From assembly GCF_963678635.1 (NCBI RefSeq), contig NC_087071.1, positions 20,737,194 through 20,801,193 of the forward strand: a DNA stretch of 64,000 nucleotides. The letters are read 5' to 3'. The stretch's first letter is position 1, and the number at the start of each line of letters is the position of its first letter. The notes beneath the pieces were generated by a model that was given only the letters and a program-made list of their open reading frames with translations, searched no databases and was not told the DNA's origin. The position numbers were made by a program, and so were the translations under genes. This stretch comes from Symsagittifera roscoffensis (taxonomy: Eukaryota; Xenacoelomorpha; Acoela; Convolutidae). Positions 1-10,404 of this stretch are shown here, piece after piece.

Positions 1-3000
1 ACTACTAGGAAGCTCATCCAAAGATGTCTCCCTCCGAGCTGCAGTGAGATGATCGGAGTTCGTCCGGCGACATAGATCGCTCCCTGATTGGCAGCTGCCA
101 ACCTTATTTTTGTCGGTATGAGATCCGACCTATCAAAACCCATGTCGGTCCAAGTATTGACTGGCATGACACTAACTACTGCTCCCGTGTCTAGCAGTCC
201 CTTTACTGAAAGTTGTCTGCCTTGCACGTCCAGAACGTGTGCGGCCAGATCTGCCTCGCAACCAATATGCACAGCATCCTGTTCGAGCATCGCGTTGTGT
301 CCGATTCGTCTGACCTTCAGCTCCTCTTGACCAATGTATATCCGGCCAACTTGATCGTTCGCATCAGTTATGTGAGCTTTCGTGTAGATATTGATGCCAT
401 CCACGTTCATCAGAATCGGGTAAGGGCCATGGACATCGATATAATGTCCGTCCACTTTCATCAGCCTCGGACCTCCCGTTGTGAGCAGCGCTCGCACTGC
501 CCTGGAATCCAGTTTGGGATCCTTCTCCTTCAGGTAGTCGGCATAGATGTCTAGGTGGACCAGTGTAATCTCGGATGGCTCGCTCAGGTTCTTGACCACC
601 TGGTGCCCTGCGACTGAGATGATAGACATTATTTTGGTCCCTGCCTTCGTCATGCCGAAAGTCTTGCCAGATATAACGTTCAGTTTTAGTCCCTGTTTCT
701 TGGGCTCTTTTTCATCTTCTGCTCTTGTCGTCTTACTCAGGACATTAAGACTTTCCCGAAGATCTGTGCTCTCCAGCTCCGACCTTACCCATTGCTCCAC
801 TTCTTTCGTGGCAAGGTCCTGTTTGACATTCTGCAGAGCTGTCCTTGCCGCCAGGCCGTAATCCACCTTGAGTGGGCTAGACGACTCTGTTTCGAGGTTC
901 GAGGCTACCCCCTCGTCAGGCCATGTTTTAACCTTTTTAGTCGTGAAAGTGCTCGGTGTCGTCTCCTTTCTCCGAGATTCAGCCTCGTTCATCAGACGTG
1001 CTCGACTGGCCTTGACACCCGAAAGCGCCTCATCGTGGCGGGGATGTTTCGCGTCCGCTACCGCGTCCCAAAATTGAGTACAATCCGACTTGAAGTGTCC
1101 CTCCAAATTACAGAAGAAACACCTCGGACCATATTTCATGATGAGCCCTCTCACGTACTCTTCATGATCCTCGTCGGTCGCGTCAGCGTCCTCAAGAAAG
1201 TGGCCTATGGCCTTCATGTTCTGTTTGTATGCAGAACACGCAGAAACGTGATGGTCCATCGAACCACAATTCGCGCACGACCTCCTCTTGTCCATGTCAT
1301 CGCGAGGTTTGTACCAACTGGAATTCGCACCAGTGTTTGTCCCGCTATAGTTGCCATAATTGCTGTAACGGTTTTGCGCCCTCGGTTTTATGAGTAAATA
1401 CTCGCGTGACTTCATACGCAAGTCATCGGGCGTGGGTACCTGGTCAAGCGACAGGGTGAAATGAGTGGCCAACATCGTCTTCAGCTCCTCACTCCTTACT
1501 CCATCCATAAACTTCGAAGCAATCGCCAAGTTTCGCTCGGATATTCTCTCATCCGGGTTGCTTCTCCTCCTGAGCAATTCAAGGTCGTCCAAGAATTTAT
1601 CTATTGATTCTTCATCTCTCTGACGCCTCTTCTCGAACATCACCATAGCCTGGTGCCCTTGTACTCCAGAGCCGAAACGATTCAGCAGGATGTCGAATAT
1701 CTTGCGAGCGCTGTCTCTCTCATTGGCTCTTTTCGCCATTACACAATTTAATGCAGTACCCTCCAGGTTGCTTGTCAGCGCGCTGCACTCTTGTTTCTTG
1801 GAGAGATTCTCTTCCTCAAAGTGTAACTTCATCACCTCTATCCAAGTATCAATGCAGCCGTCTGACTCGTCTTTATATGACTTCGGCTTTTTCAGTGTTC
1901 TTCTTGACCTCTCTCCTCTCTCGGTTGACTTCGAGAGCTTGGTGATGAATGTTTCGAGAGATCTGTTCAGAGGCTCAAACATCGAGGCATACATTGTTGT
2001 GTCTTGTGAGACTGTAGTCAGATCTGGTACTGAACTGACTTGTGGCACGGTTGGCAATCTTGTCTCCGGGGTGGCATCTGCCTCCGGTGGGACTGGATTT
2101 GTCCAGCCAGGCCTCTGCGGGGCTGCCCTTGGCCGCTCCTTGTTTCTATGTTCGTAGTTCGTTCTCGAGCCTTGCTGGGCTCTGGCACTGTTGCCCGTAC
2201 CATCTCCAACATTCGCATGGCGTGAGCGCTCCCTTGAGTTGGAATGCTCCTGCCAACTATTCCCATTCAGGATCGCGTCAAGCTTCCGCATCATCAAGTC
2301 AGATTTGGCGTCCAACCTCCTTTCCAGGCCAGTCATCGTTTGGGCGTAGGTATTATCATGATCATTCAACAATCGCTCGATCTCTCTTGTCATCCTAGCC
2401 TCTCTTTCCTCTGACTCTTTGTTTGCCTGTGCCAGGCTCTCGGCCAGGCATTGATCGGTGTCACGAATCAATTGAGCCTGATCAAACCTCGCCTGCGACT
2501 TCACGTGCGTTAGCTCATCTTTCAAATTCTCTCGACCATGGTGAGCTCTCTCGTCAACTTGATCTATCCTCTTAGTCATGTCTCGCCTCAATTCATCCAG
2601 GCCATTCATCACACCAGCGAACATATCACTTATGTCACCAGCTGCCCCCAATGGCGGGGTTAGCCCCAGAGAAGACGAGGTCAACTGTGGCTGTAGCCTA
2701 GTACTTGATGACGCACCGCCCTTTTGCTTGTGCATTGACGTCATCAGTCTGTCAAACGTTGATGATGCTCCCATCGTTATCCCCTCTGACATAGGCCTGG
2801 TCGGCGAGGCAGAAGACGCCTCCCTGCTCATGTCGTTCCTTGGGCACGGTGTGAAGTTCACATCCGGATGGGTTATCTCCGGGTAGTCATCACTGGAAGT
2901 CAAACCTACAGTTGGTAGTGACGCCATGCGTTCGTCGTACAAGGACTTCCAACTCTTCTTGGCCTTCGAGAACGTCTGCTCTTCACCCGGACTCATACTC

Positions 3001-3497
3001 GACATCATCGCGTTGTTACTCTGTTTGGCCAAGGATGAGTGTGCACTTGTCAGATGTGAAGGTTCCTTTCTCCATTTATAGCTCTTAGTCTCTGATTTGG
3101 ACATTCCCCTGTACAACACTTCCTCCCGAGGTTCGACCTCGGGACGCTCCGAGGTCTCCTCTGTCCTCTCGGCTTCCTCCCGTTCGAGGACCTCGTCTGA
3201 CTCAAAGTCGGGTCGAATGAGCGTTCGCTCCCCTTCGTCAAAGGGATCCACCAGCGTTTCGCTCGCAGGCTCGGCCTCGGTGCTCCGCCTTTGATTGCCA
3301 TCGAGGTTTTTCTCGCTCCTTAGTTTCATTTCGCTCACTGAAAGATCAGGTTGACCCTTAGTCGATTCGTCTTCAGCAAACGCGTCGGAAGCGCTGCTAA
3401 ACGAGGTTTGGCTACGCCTAGTTCTAAACTTCCGCGTGCTTCCCTTGCTTAGCCTGGGAATTTTAGGAGTCGATCCTAGCGAGTCCCTGCGCTGCAT
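1..3497 (-). CDS. Gypsy-type gag-protease, copy A (cut by window edge)
   Basis: The reading frame opens at an ATG at 3495-3497 and runs without a stop to the window edge. It covers about 1,165 codons: a charged N-terminal region, a coiled coil, the retrotransposon gag domain, two CCHC zinc knuckles and the aspartic protease motif LLDTGA near 190. It matches copy B codon for codon apart from scattered substitutions, with no frameshift seen. Reverse transcriptase would lie left of the window. It shares its orientation with the neighbouring host exon. Confidence 0.85.
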   Translation of the reverse strand, partial: MQRRDSLGSTPKIPRLSKGSTRKFRTRRSQTSFSSASDAFAEDESTKGQPDLSVSEMKLRSEKNLDGNQRRSTEAEPASETLVDPFDEGERTLIRPDFESDEVLEREEAERTEETSERPEVEPREEVLYRGMSKSETKSYKWRKEPSHLTSAHSSLAKQSNNAMMSSMSPGEEQTFSKAKKSWKSLYDERMASLPTVGLTSSDDYPEITHPDVNFTPCPRNDMSREASSASPTRPMSEGITMGASSTFDRLMTSMHKQKGGASSSTRLQPQLTSSSLGLTPPLGAAGDISDMFAGVMNGLDELRRDMTKRIDQVDERAHHGRENLKDELTHVKSQARFDQAQLIRDTDQCLAESLAQANKESEEREARMTREIERLLNDHDNTYAQTMTGLERRLDAKSDLMMRKLDAILNGNSWQEHSNSRERSRHANVGDGTGNSARAQQGSRTNYEHRNKERPRAAPQRPGWTNPVPPEADATPETRLPTVPQVSSVPDLTTVSQDTTMYASMFEPLNRSLETFITKLSKSTERGERSRRTLKKPKSYKDESDGCIDTWIEVMKLHFEEENLSKKQECSALTSNLEGTALNCVMAKRANERDSARKIFDILLNRFGSGVQGHQAMVMFEKRRQRDEESIDKFLDDLELLRRRSNPDERISERNLAIASKFMDGVRSEELKTMLATHFTLSLDQVPTPDDLRMKSREYLLIKPRAQNRYSNYGNYSGTNTGANSSWYKPRDDMDKRRSCANCGSMDHHVSACSAYKQNMKAIGHFLEDADATDEDHEEYVRGLIMKYGPRCFFCNLEGHFKSDCTQFWDAVADAKHPRHDEALSGVKASRARLMNEAESRRKETTPSTFTTKKVKTWPDEGVASNLETESSSPLKVDYGLAARTALQNVKQDLATKEVEQWVRSELESTDLRESLNVLSKTTRAEDEKEPKKQGLKLNVISGKTFGMTKAGTKIMSIISVAGHQVVKNLSEPSEITLVHLDIYADYLKEKDPKLDSRAVRALLTTGGPRLMKVDGHYIDVHGPYPILMNVDGINIYTKAHITDANDQVGRIYIGQEELKVRRIGHNAMLEQDAVHIGCEADLAAHVLDVQGRQLSVKGLLDTGAVVSVMPVNTWTDMGFDRSDLIPTKIRLAAANQGAIYVAGRTPIISLQLGGRHLWMSFLV

Positions 3498-3920
3498 AGT
3501 TTTTATCAAAATGAAAGTATTCGTAATTTGATGGCAATGCAAACGTACCACAAACAAGATTCAGTTAAATCACTTAACGCTGCCTATTCGATTCCGTCAG
3601 TATCAAAATGTCTCTTAGATCTCTCACGACTAAATTAGTGACTCAGCTAAAGTTACACACAGGGTCTACCCAGTATTGATATAATGCTAACTCAACCCGG
3701 TTGTATAATATAACAGTAACACTAAGTTTCCACGAGATATAATCGGTACACAAAACACAATCGATAATCAGATAAGAATATCCTACAGGTGACAGCGACC
3801 TTTTGTCAGTATCAATTTATCGCCACACAATTTATCAAGTCACTGCTTTGTTAAAATTAAACAATCTTCGATAAAAAGCAGTGATGATTCAGAAATAGAT
3901 AAATAAAACTTAGTCTTAAA

Positions 3921-4268
3921 GAAAAAGACTTCCCCCAATCGGAACGATCCGAAAGAACGAAGCCCAGGACACAGTCTTCTCAAGTGGGTGTGTATTTGCC
4001 TAATACACCCACCGAGGTCTTCTTTTGGGTGTCCTGCGATTGCCCGAGCTGTCCTACTAAGTAGCTCAAGGCAACCTCTTGGTCGAAAATTCGTCAAATC
4101 TATGAAAAAGCTCTCCCACACTCGGACTGCTCCAAGTGCACGAGAGTAGGCAACAATTCTTCTTCTCAAGTGGGTGTGTATTTGCTTAATACACCCACCG
4201 AGGTCTTCCTTTATTTGTTCCCGGATTGCCCGAACTTTCCTATTAAGTAGCTCAAGGCAACCACTCAA
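3921..4268. repeat. direct repeat of about 185 bp, two diverged copies
   Basis: The blocks starting at 3921 and 4104 align along their length: both run from GAAAAAG through CTTCTCAAGTGGGTGTGTAT, an inverted GGGTGT/ACACCC pair, and TAAGTAGCTCAAGGCAACC. The most conserved part is offset by 186 bp. The copies differ at many positions, so this duplication is older than the 12.2-kb one. The position just upstream of gag fits an LTR or leader repeat. Confidence 0.8.
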
Positions 4269-4471
4269 CCAAAATCACAATCAAAAAAAAAATCTTGTTC
4301 GGGTACTTCTAATACACCCAATATAGAATCCAAAGTTGATCACGAATTTCCGGGTCAGAATGGGTTCTTATGACCCTGATAAGCACGCCTAATATCCTAA
4401 TATGATCCTAATTAAATGGATATTTTCCGTTTCCCAAATTGCCACAGAAGGTTTACTCAAGTCTCTTACAA

Positions 4472-4983
4472 GGAGGGTCGCTAGAAGGTTTAAGACACTC
4501 CGGAGGGTTACCTCGGAGGGTACCTCAATCACTCAAGTTACTTAGGAGGGTATCTTAATCACCCAAGTTACTTCGGAGGGTCCCCCTAAATTTACTAAGG
4601 AGGGTCAATAAGATGCTTAATACGCTCCGGAGGGTCACTTCGGAGGGTACCTCCAAAATTTTCAAATTTTCTGATCTCACTTGGAAGGTTCTCCTACTAG
4701 CTTCAAAAAGCGTCAAAATAAGCTAAGTGTTCTAGGGGGTGCTGTTTCAACTTCTTAGGGTGATCTCGTGGAAATTTTCCACTAAGGAGGGTTGCTAAAC
4801 GGTTTAGCTGACTCCGGAGGGTCACTTCGGAGGGTTCCCCCAAAATCAAGAAAAAGGGTTAAGTCACCGCAGTAAAGCCTCTGAAAGCGGTCTACCTGAC
4901 TTAAAACTAGGTTGGCTGACACGGTCAACCTTCCCAGTTGAATAAAAGGATGTTTTGATAAAATTTTCTGCCGCTCGGAGGGT
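4472..4983 (+). repeat. GGAGGGT motif cluster, copy A
   Basis: Twelve exact GGAGGGT heptamers lie on the plus strand, starting near 4472, 4502, 4515, 4545, 4575, 4599, 4629, 4642, 4787, 4817, 4829 and 4977. Spacings of about 30 and 13 bp recur, and a spacing of about 147 bp occurs twice. About a dozen further copies in both orientations occur between 4997 and 7428. Many read CTCCGGAGGGT, and both strands carry the motif further downstream. This may be a degenerate minisatellite or an array of protein-binding sites; the function is unknown. Confidence 0.75.
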
Positions 4984-7900
4984 TGCCCGTTACTTGGACC
5001 CTCCGAACCAACAAATTCTAAAAAAATTTTTCTTTTCCGAAATAATCAACCCAAAAACGGTTGCGATTCGGAAAAGTGGTCAAAAACGTCGACTTATGGT
5101 ACCAAAATTATCCCGATCGGATAACTAGTCTTTGAGAAATCGCCAAAAACGCGTTCGTCAAAATGGCCTTTTTCACCACCTGTATAGGATCTGAAAGACT
5201 TTTTTCGCAATTCCGGTCGAAAGTGCCTAAAAATACTTGAAATGAGCGTAGTAGCCCTGTACGGCACTGGAATAATGCAAAAAACCGGACCAAAATTGGT
5301 TTAGAAACAAAAATTTGGCCAAAAACTATCAAATTTGGACCCTCCGATTCCTTCCTTTTCCAAACCTTAAGTCGTTAGCTCTATCCACGGAGCTACTCGG
5401 AGGGTTACCCAAAAATTTCTCTAGTAACCGAGCACGTTATGCTAGCACGCTCCTAACGCAAAAAATTTTATTGCTCTAACTCTAAAAACTCAAAAACTCG
5501 ATCTCCAAAACAGACTGACAAAATACAGAAAATTATCAAAATTTTGGTCGAAAAATTTTCGTTTTTCTAACTTCTGCTGAATCTTTGCTCACGCGGTTTC
5601 TTTAATAAAGGGGATCGAACTACGTAGCTACTCTCTATATAAAAGCTTTTTGTCTATCGGAAACGCTCGGATATCCGAAAATTTGGGGTCTACAATTTGG
5701 TCGAAAATTGGTAATTTTCGACAAAAAATGGGTGTTTTTTGGGTCTAAACAGGAGATAAGTAATATATAATAAGGATAATAATCTATTAATAGTCGTTAA
5801 TGAATAGTACTATACCCTCCTTTGCACCAAAATATCCGAACTAAGACCCTTAACTCGGAAATTTGTAATCGATGGAGGGTACAATCGGACCGCGCCAATC
5901 GTGCCCCCCACCACTTAAGTTTTTATGAAATAGTACCCGAACGATACTAAAATTGCTCCAACGATACCCAACAGTCGTTGTGGATGTTGTCCTTGATGTC
6001 CCTGTTGAGTGTGGAACACGTTGATCAGCTTGCCACTCTACCCTCCGGTCACCGGCAAAATCACCATTAACGTGCTTAAACACTCAAATTACACTCGAGG
6101 GAGGGTACCCAACCCTTCACCAAAACACACAATCTTTCTATCAGAAACGATATAAATCAATCTGAAACAACAACAAATAGGAAGGTCAGATCACATCTCG
6201 TCCGGAAATAACATATAAACTGTCACTTTATGTTTTTTTACTGTTTTTGGTCTTTTTTGGATTTTTTTACTGTTTTTTGTACTTTTTTGTTTTTAAATAA
6301 ATTTATTTTTGGCTTTTTCTTGGTTATACACTATTTTTGTTTGGTTTTACGCTTTCTCTTTAATTGTTTTTGGTCCTGGGACCTCAGGACAAGCGGGCTC
6401 TAGATTTCCCACCTAACCCTCCGGCCCCCGGAATTTTCGGTGTTAACTAAGTTAAAAAGCTAAATTGCACTAGACGGAGGGTACGCACCTTCCCCCTAGT
6501 ACAACAACGGTCATTAAGGCCTCTAACTCGGGCTTACGCCCGGAGCGGAGGGTACGTCGCTGAAACGCTTGCTGATCATGATGGTTTCATGCCTTTAACA
6601 GGCCCACCCAGGAGCGCCATAAAAACGTCTATGTAACATTCGCCCAAATATCACACAGCGACGGAGCGTAGAAAAAGTACCTATCAACGACTGGCAGGCG
6701 TCAGTTACCTTAATTCTACTCGTTTTTCACCGTCTCGACCTTGCCAGTTGATTTTCTGGTCTGTTTAGGGCAAAGTAAAAAGTTACCATTTTTAGGCCAT
6801 CAGTCAAACGACTTTTGATCAGCTTTCGTTTGCATGCGAACACAACCACATAGCTGAGTCTCGGATCCTCAGACTACGTGATTGTCATTAAAAACACGGC
6901 TCGAACAACCTATTTTTATATGTTTTTGTGTGACAGTTTTATATTAAATCCATTGGAGATGGATTGACCCTTTCCTTTTTCTATCTACTCATGCTCTGAA
7001 ATATTAAATAATAACGGTGTTAATTAAGATCTAGGACATTACAGCAGCTGTTATAGTTAGTTTACCCAGTCCCTTCACATATAATAGTCTCTGGGGGACC
7101 AAGCCTCCGCTCCCGTGATTTTCTTGAGATAACACTCTTATCTCCTATATTTCGTGTCCCGGGAGGGTTCCGTGGTATTTCTCTTCCCCCCACTGAAGCC
7201 TCCGTCTCCACAAATATCTGTCGCTAAGGTCCTTATCGTGTGTTCTTGCCACGATAAGAGGCTCCGTAATTTTTCTGTCTCTGATACAACTGTTCTTCAC
7301 AATCTATATCGTGGTTCTGATTTTCGTCTTTTTTATTCAAAATGGCCGTCTTTTTTCTATTTCTCAGAAATGTTCTTCTTCCGATCGAAATTTTAAAAAT
7401 AAAAATTCTAGAACATTCTGACCCTCCGTCGCAACACTTTTCTGTTCATAAGGCCTTTAGTCACTTTTTTTTCTGTCGCGGGAAGGTTATGCTGTGTCAT
7501 CTGGCAGAATGGCACATCTAGAGACCTAAGTATGGGGACGTTCCTAATTCTAGAGTGGGGGATAATTTAGTAGTAGCCTTTAAGCTGTAACGGGTCGTAG
7601 TCTCCTGTCACAAACGAACCGAATTGGCTCCGACTGATTTGAGGTAGAAAAACACAAGAGATAGTGTCCCTGACTCTTGAGCCAATGGTTATAGGGCCTA
7701 GTTTTCTTAAGCCTCATGTGTGACTACAGTAGACGAATGTTACAAAACCAAAAATATTTTGGGACTAAATTTTCAGTGTTAACTCCCTGCTCCTAAACTC
7801 ATCGCGCGTGTTCAAGCCCGGTTTCTCTTTCCTGATATGTATTGCCTCTAGTGTTAGCAATTTTGTTTGGTTGTTTGACCTATCTATAATTTCCCAACTA

Positions 7901-8005
7901 AGATCTGCGCTATTTCCCTCAAGTTGGCATTGCTGAAGGTGGAGGCCTACCGGTGAGTCTGCTTGTTGTGTTGTGTGTGACGGCCTTCTATCTTGAAATA
8001 GGGGG

Positions 8006-8377
8006 CTAGAAAAGCCCAGTCTTCTGAACGAACTTCAGCGCGTTCTCGGGCGCCGTCTGCAGCAGTTTTAAGTCCGGTTGTTCGCCGAGGTAGGTCTTTC
8101 TTTCGGTCTGCTTTCTTTCGGCATGTGAGTCTGCTTTCTTATGTTCCTCAATTCTAGTGGTCAAATGTCGAACAGTTTGTCCGACATAGGTGGAAGTGCA
8201 TCCACTACATGACAGTTTATAAACCACTCTTGACTTTATAAACCAGTCTCTTCATGGTTTTCCTAGCAATTGATGGTGGTTCATCTCGCTCATACAGTTT
8301 TCTCAGAGCTCTATCTATTGCTCTTTCGGTGATGTTAAATAACTTTGATGGATCGGTGGTGTAGAAAAAGACGTTCT
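8006..8377 (-). pseudogene. Penelope-type GIY-YIG endonuclease fragment, copy A
   Basis: The minus-strand frame at 8006-8227 contains VYKLSCSGC followed by TYVGQT and an RxxEHKK segment. This is the N-terminal half of the GIY-YIG nuclease domain as found at the C-terminus of Penelope-like retroelements. Upstream (8228-8377) a second frame with a charged helical stretch (RAIDRALRKLYERDEPP) joins it one base out of frame, so the fragment carries a frameshift. No reverse transcriptase is visible. It lies just downstream of the host gene's last exon. It is a dead fragment, probably older than the segment duplication. Confidence 0.7.
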
Positions 8378-8612
8378 ATCTTGTATGTGCTTGTTGTGCT
8401 ACTTTTCGTTTGACTTGATCAAATGTAATTCGTGCTTTGCATGGTGTAATAAAATCTAATCAATTCATGAATACTTTGAATGAAAAGTTTGTGGAAATGA
8501 AGAAAACTCTATTAAATTGTAGTTTAATTCCATAAAAAGTATTTACATTTTAGATATACAATTGTCTGGATATTTTAAATATTACTATTTGATTGGCATG
8601 AACATTTCATAT

Positions 8613-9261
8613 TTATGTGCGGCTATCGACTAAGTCCATCCGCCAGCTACTTCGACTATGCTTGCTTCCTGGACTCTGTGAGTAATACATAGGGCTGCTA
8701 TTTGTTGCAAAATGCTCTTCTGTTACAGTAACTACATTCAGTGTTTGCATTGTCGTGGTGACATTTCTATGTGGGGGTATTTCTTTGTCCTTTGACGCCC
8801 TTTCCCGGATAATGATATGCTTTGTTTCTCGGTCTCGATATTTTTCGACTGCGGATACTTCTTTCTGATCAAATTTGGAGCGACGAATAGCCTCTATTTC
8901 TTTACTTTTTTCTGCGATAGATTTTTGAGTATCTCGCAGCTTTGCGTCAAGATCACTGAAATCATCCTTGCTATTTCGCTGGCGTATCTGAACAATCGAT
9001 TTATCAGATGTCGGAATATCTTCGTTTTCCGAGTCTTCTTCGGTGCTAGAGTTTTCGGACTCATTGTCTGGTTGTGTTTCGGATATTTCATAAACGAAAT
9101 AACGATCATATTTGGGCTCGCTCTCACTCTTTTTGCATTCTTTTTGGTAGTTTTGTAATAGATCGCTTATTTGGTGTTCCAATGACATCAATTCGCGCTT
9201 GATTTTAAGCTCAAGTTCAGTCGGACTGGATGCTTGGTAACTGTAGATACGGACCCGGGAG
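8613..9261 (-). CDS. duplicated last exon of the coiled-coil gene (copy A)
   Basis: Identical in protein sequence to the terminal exon at 20797-21445. It keeps the same acceptor (TTTTTTCAG immediately before 9261) and the same stop at 8613-8615. Splice phase is also kept: one leading base completes the AG left by the exon ending at 24010. It could therefore serve as an alternative terminal exon if copy B were skipped, through an intron of about 14.7 kb running across the gag-pol element. Without such splicing it is a stranded exon. Nothing in the sequence shows which applies. Confidence 0.75.
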
Positions 9262-10384
9262 CTGAAAAAAGTTTAATACATCCAATTAAGTCCATAAACT
9301 TGCATATTAGCAATGGGGTCTAAATTTAAATGAACTGTTAAAATCGTAGGCAAAAGAATAAAGAAAATTTTTTTGCAACATAAAAAGGATAAGGGCTACA
9401 CAAACGCCATTCATTTCTGTTTCATATCTAATAAATGGAAAAGAAAAGAAAAAACGTTCGGTCGAAGTATCGAGATCCATTTATTCTTAAAAGAATCAAA
9501 AATTTTGCAAATAAACAAACTACCGGTCAGGGCGCGGAAAAGCTCTATGAATTGCTTGCTATAAACTAAGATCAACACGATAGAACAAAATTGAAAAATA
9601 AAATTTCAAAAACACTTGAATACTAAAATTTCAAATAACTGCCACAAAAAGGATTTACAGAAAGTTATAACAAAACTCATGAGAGCTCAAAGCTGGATCA
9701 TTACAAAAATGGACTACGATAAAAAAATGCCCGTTATTGAATAAAAAAAACTAAAGCTCCAATTTTTCAAAAAGTTTCAGCCAAAGAACAACAATCTTGA
9801 ATCTCGTGCGACACTCGCCACATACATTCGTAGACAAAACAGCCAGAGCAAAATGGCAAAATTATTTTGACTTAATAAAACAATACACTGTTCCATCACC
9901 TCGAATCGATTTCAAGCGAAATTACTTGCAATGAAAACACGCAACACTAATGTAAACTAATTCCACGCACTTCCAGAAAAAAATGAGAATCAATGCATTC
10001 GAAAAAACTGAAAAATCAATGCAGGAAAGTTTTTCTAACAGAAAGTTTCTTTAAAAAGTTTTTTTTTCTGCTAACAGAGTTTTTGGCGTAAAATTGGAAA
10101 CTCATCAATTATATGCACCATCTTGCAAATGAGGGGAAAAAGTACTTCAAAAAACTATGAAAAAACGTTTTTGAACTAAGTCACCCTGTAAGTAAGCCGA
10201 CAAAAATTGACACGCAATCAATTAAAGCCGGCATAAAAATCAATTTATATCTAAAAATATTTTTAGCTATAGACCCTGTATCGCTTCAGTAGCTCTAGAC
10301 CTAGAAGTACAGCTGCTAAAGGTTCAACTTGGCTAGAACTGGAAAGCTTAAAATTGGAGATACTCCGAACAAAGTTATTTACAT
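9262..10384 (-). other. duplicated intron fragment (copy A)
   Basis: AT-rich non-coding DNA matching 21446-22568, the 3' part of the last intron of the coiled-coil gene. No coding frame is supported. It ends abruptly at the tandem junction 10384/10385. Confidence 0.75.
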
Positions 10385-10404
10385 CAACACGCCTGAGGCA
10401 GTAT

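Larger units (their letters stand above)
3498..8002. other. non-coding leader/LTR-like region of the unit, copy A
   Basis: About 4.5 kb between the gag start and the Penelope-type fragment, with no credible coding frame. The part next to gag would be the 5' LTR and leader of the retroelement. I could not place LTR ends or a primer-binding site, because no second LTR is available for comparison. It holds a 185-bp direct repeat (3921-4268), a dense cluster of GGAGGGT motifs (4472-4983) with more copies of either orientation out to 7428, T-rich tracts near 6230-6340, and a TATAAAAG box on the plus strand near 5638. Confidence 0.55.
1..10384. repeat. 12.2-kb tandem segment, copy A (left part outside window)
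   Basis: This stretch matches 12185-22568 almost base for base; I noted about two dozen substitutions and single-base indels over 10.4 kb. Right boundary: after the shared sequence ending GTTATTTACAT at 10384, copy A runs directly into gag-pol sequence at 10385, whereas the same bases at 22568 run into unique intron DNA. The repeat unit is therefore 10385-22568 (12,184 bp), and this is the preceding unit lacking its first 1.8 kb. Contents from right to left on the minus strand: part of a host intron, the last exon of the coiled-coil gene, a Penelope-type fragment, non-coding DNA, and gag-protease. Confidence 0.93.

Noticed and set aside
3840-4268. 142-codon minus-strand frame with an internal amino-acid repeat
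   Set aside because: The repeat reflects the 185-bp DNA duplication in a non-coding leader; the frame has no recognisable domain and no supporting start context.
8817-9158. Hydrophobic plus-strand frame that could look like a membrane protein
   Set aside because: It is antisense to the last coiled-coil exon; antisense of Lys/Glu-rich codons gives Phe/Leu-rich peptides.
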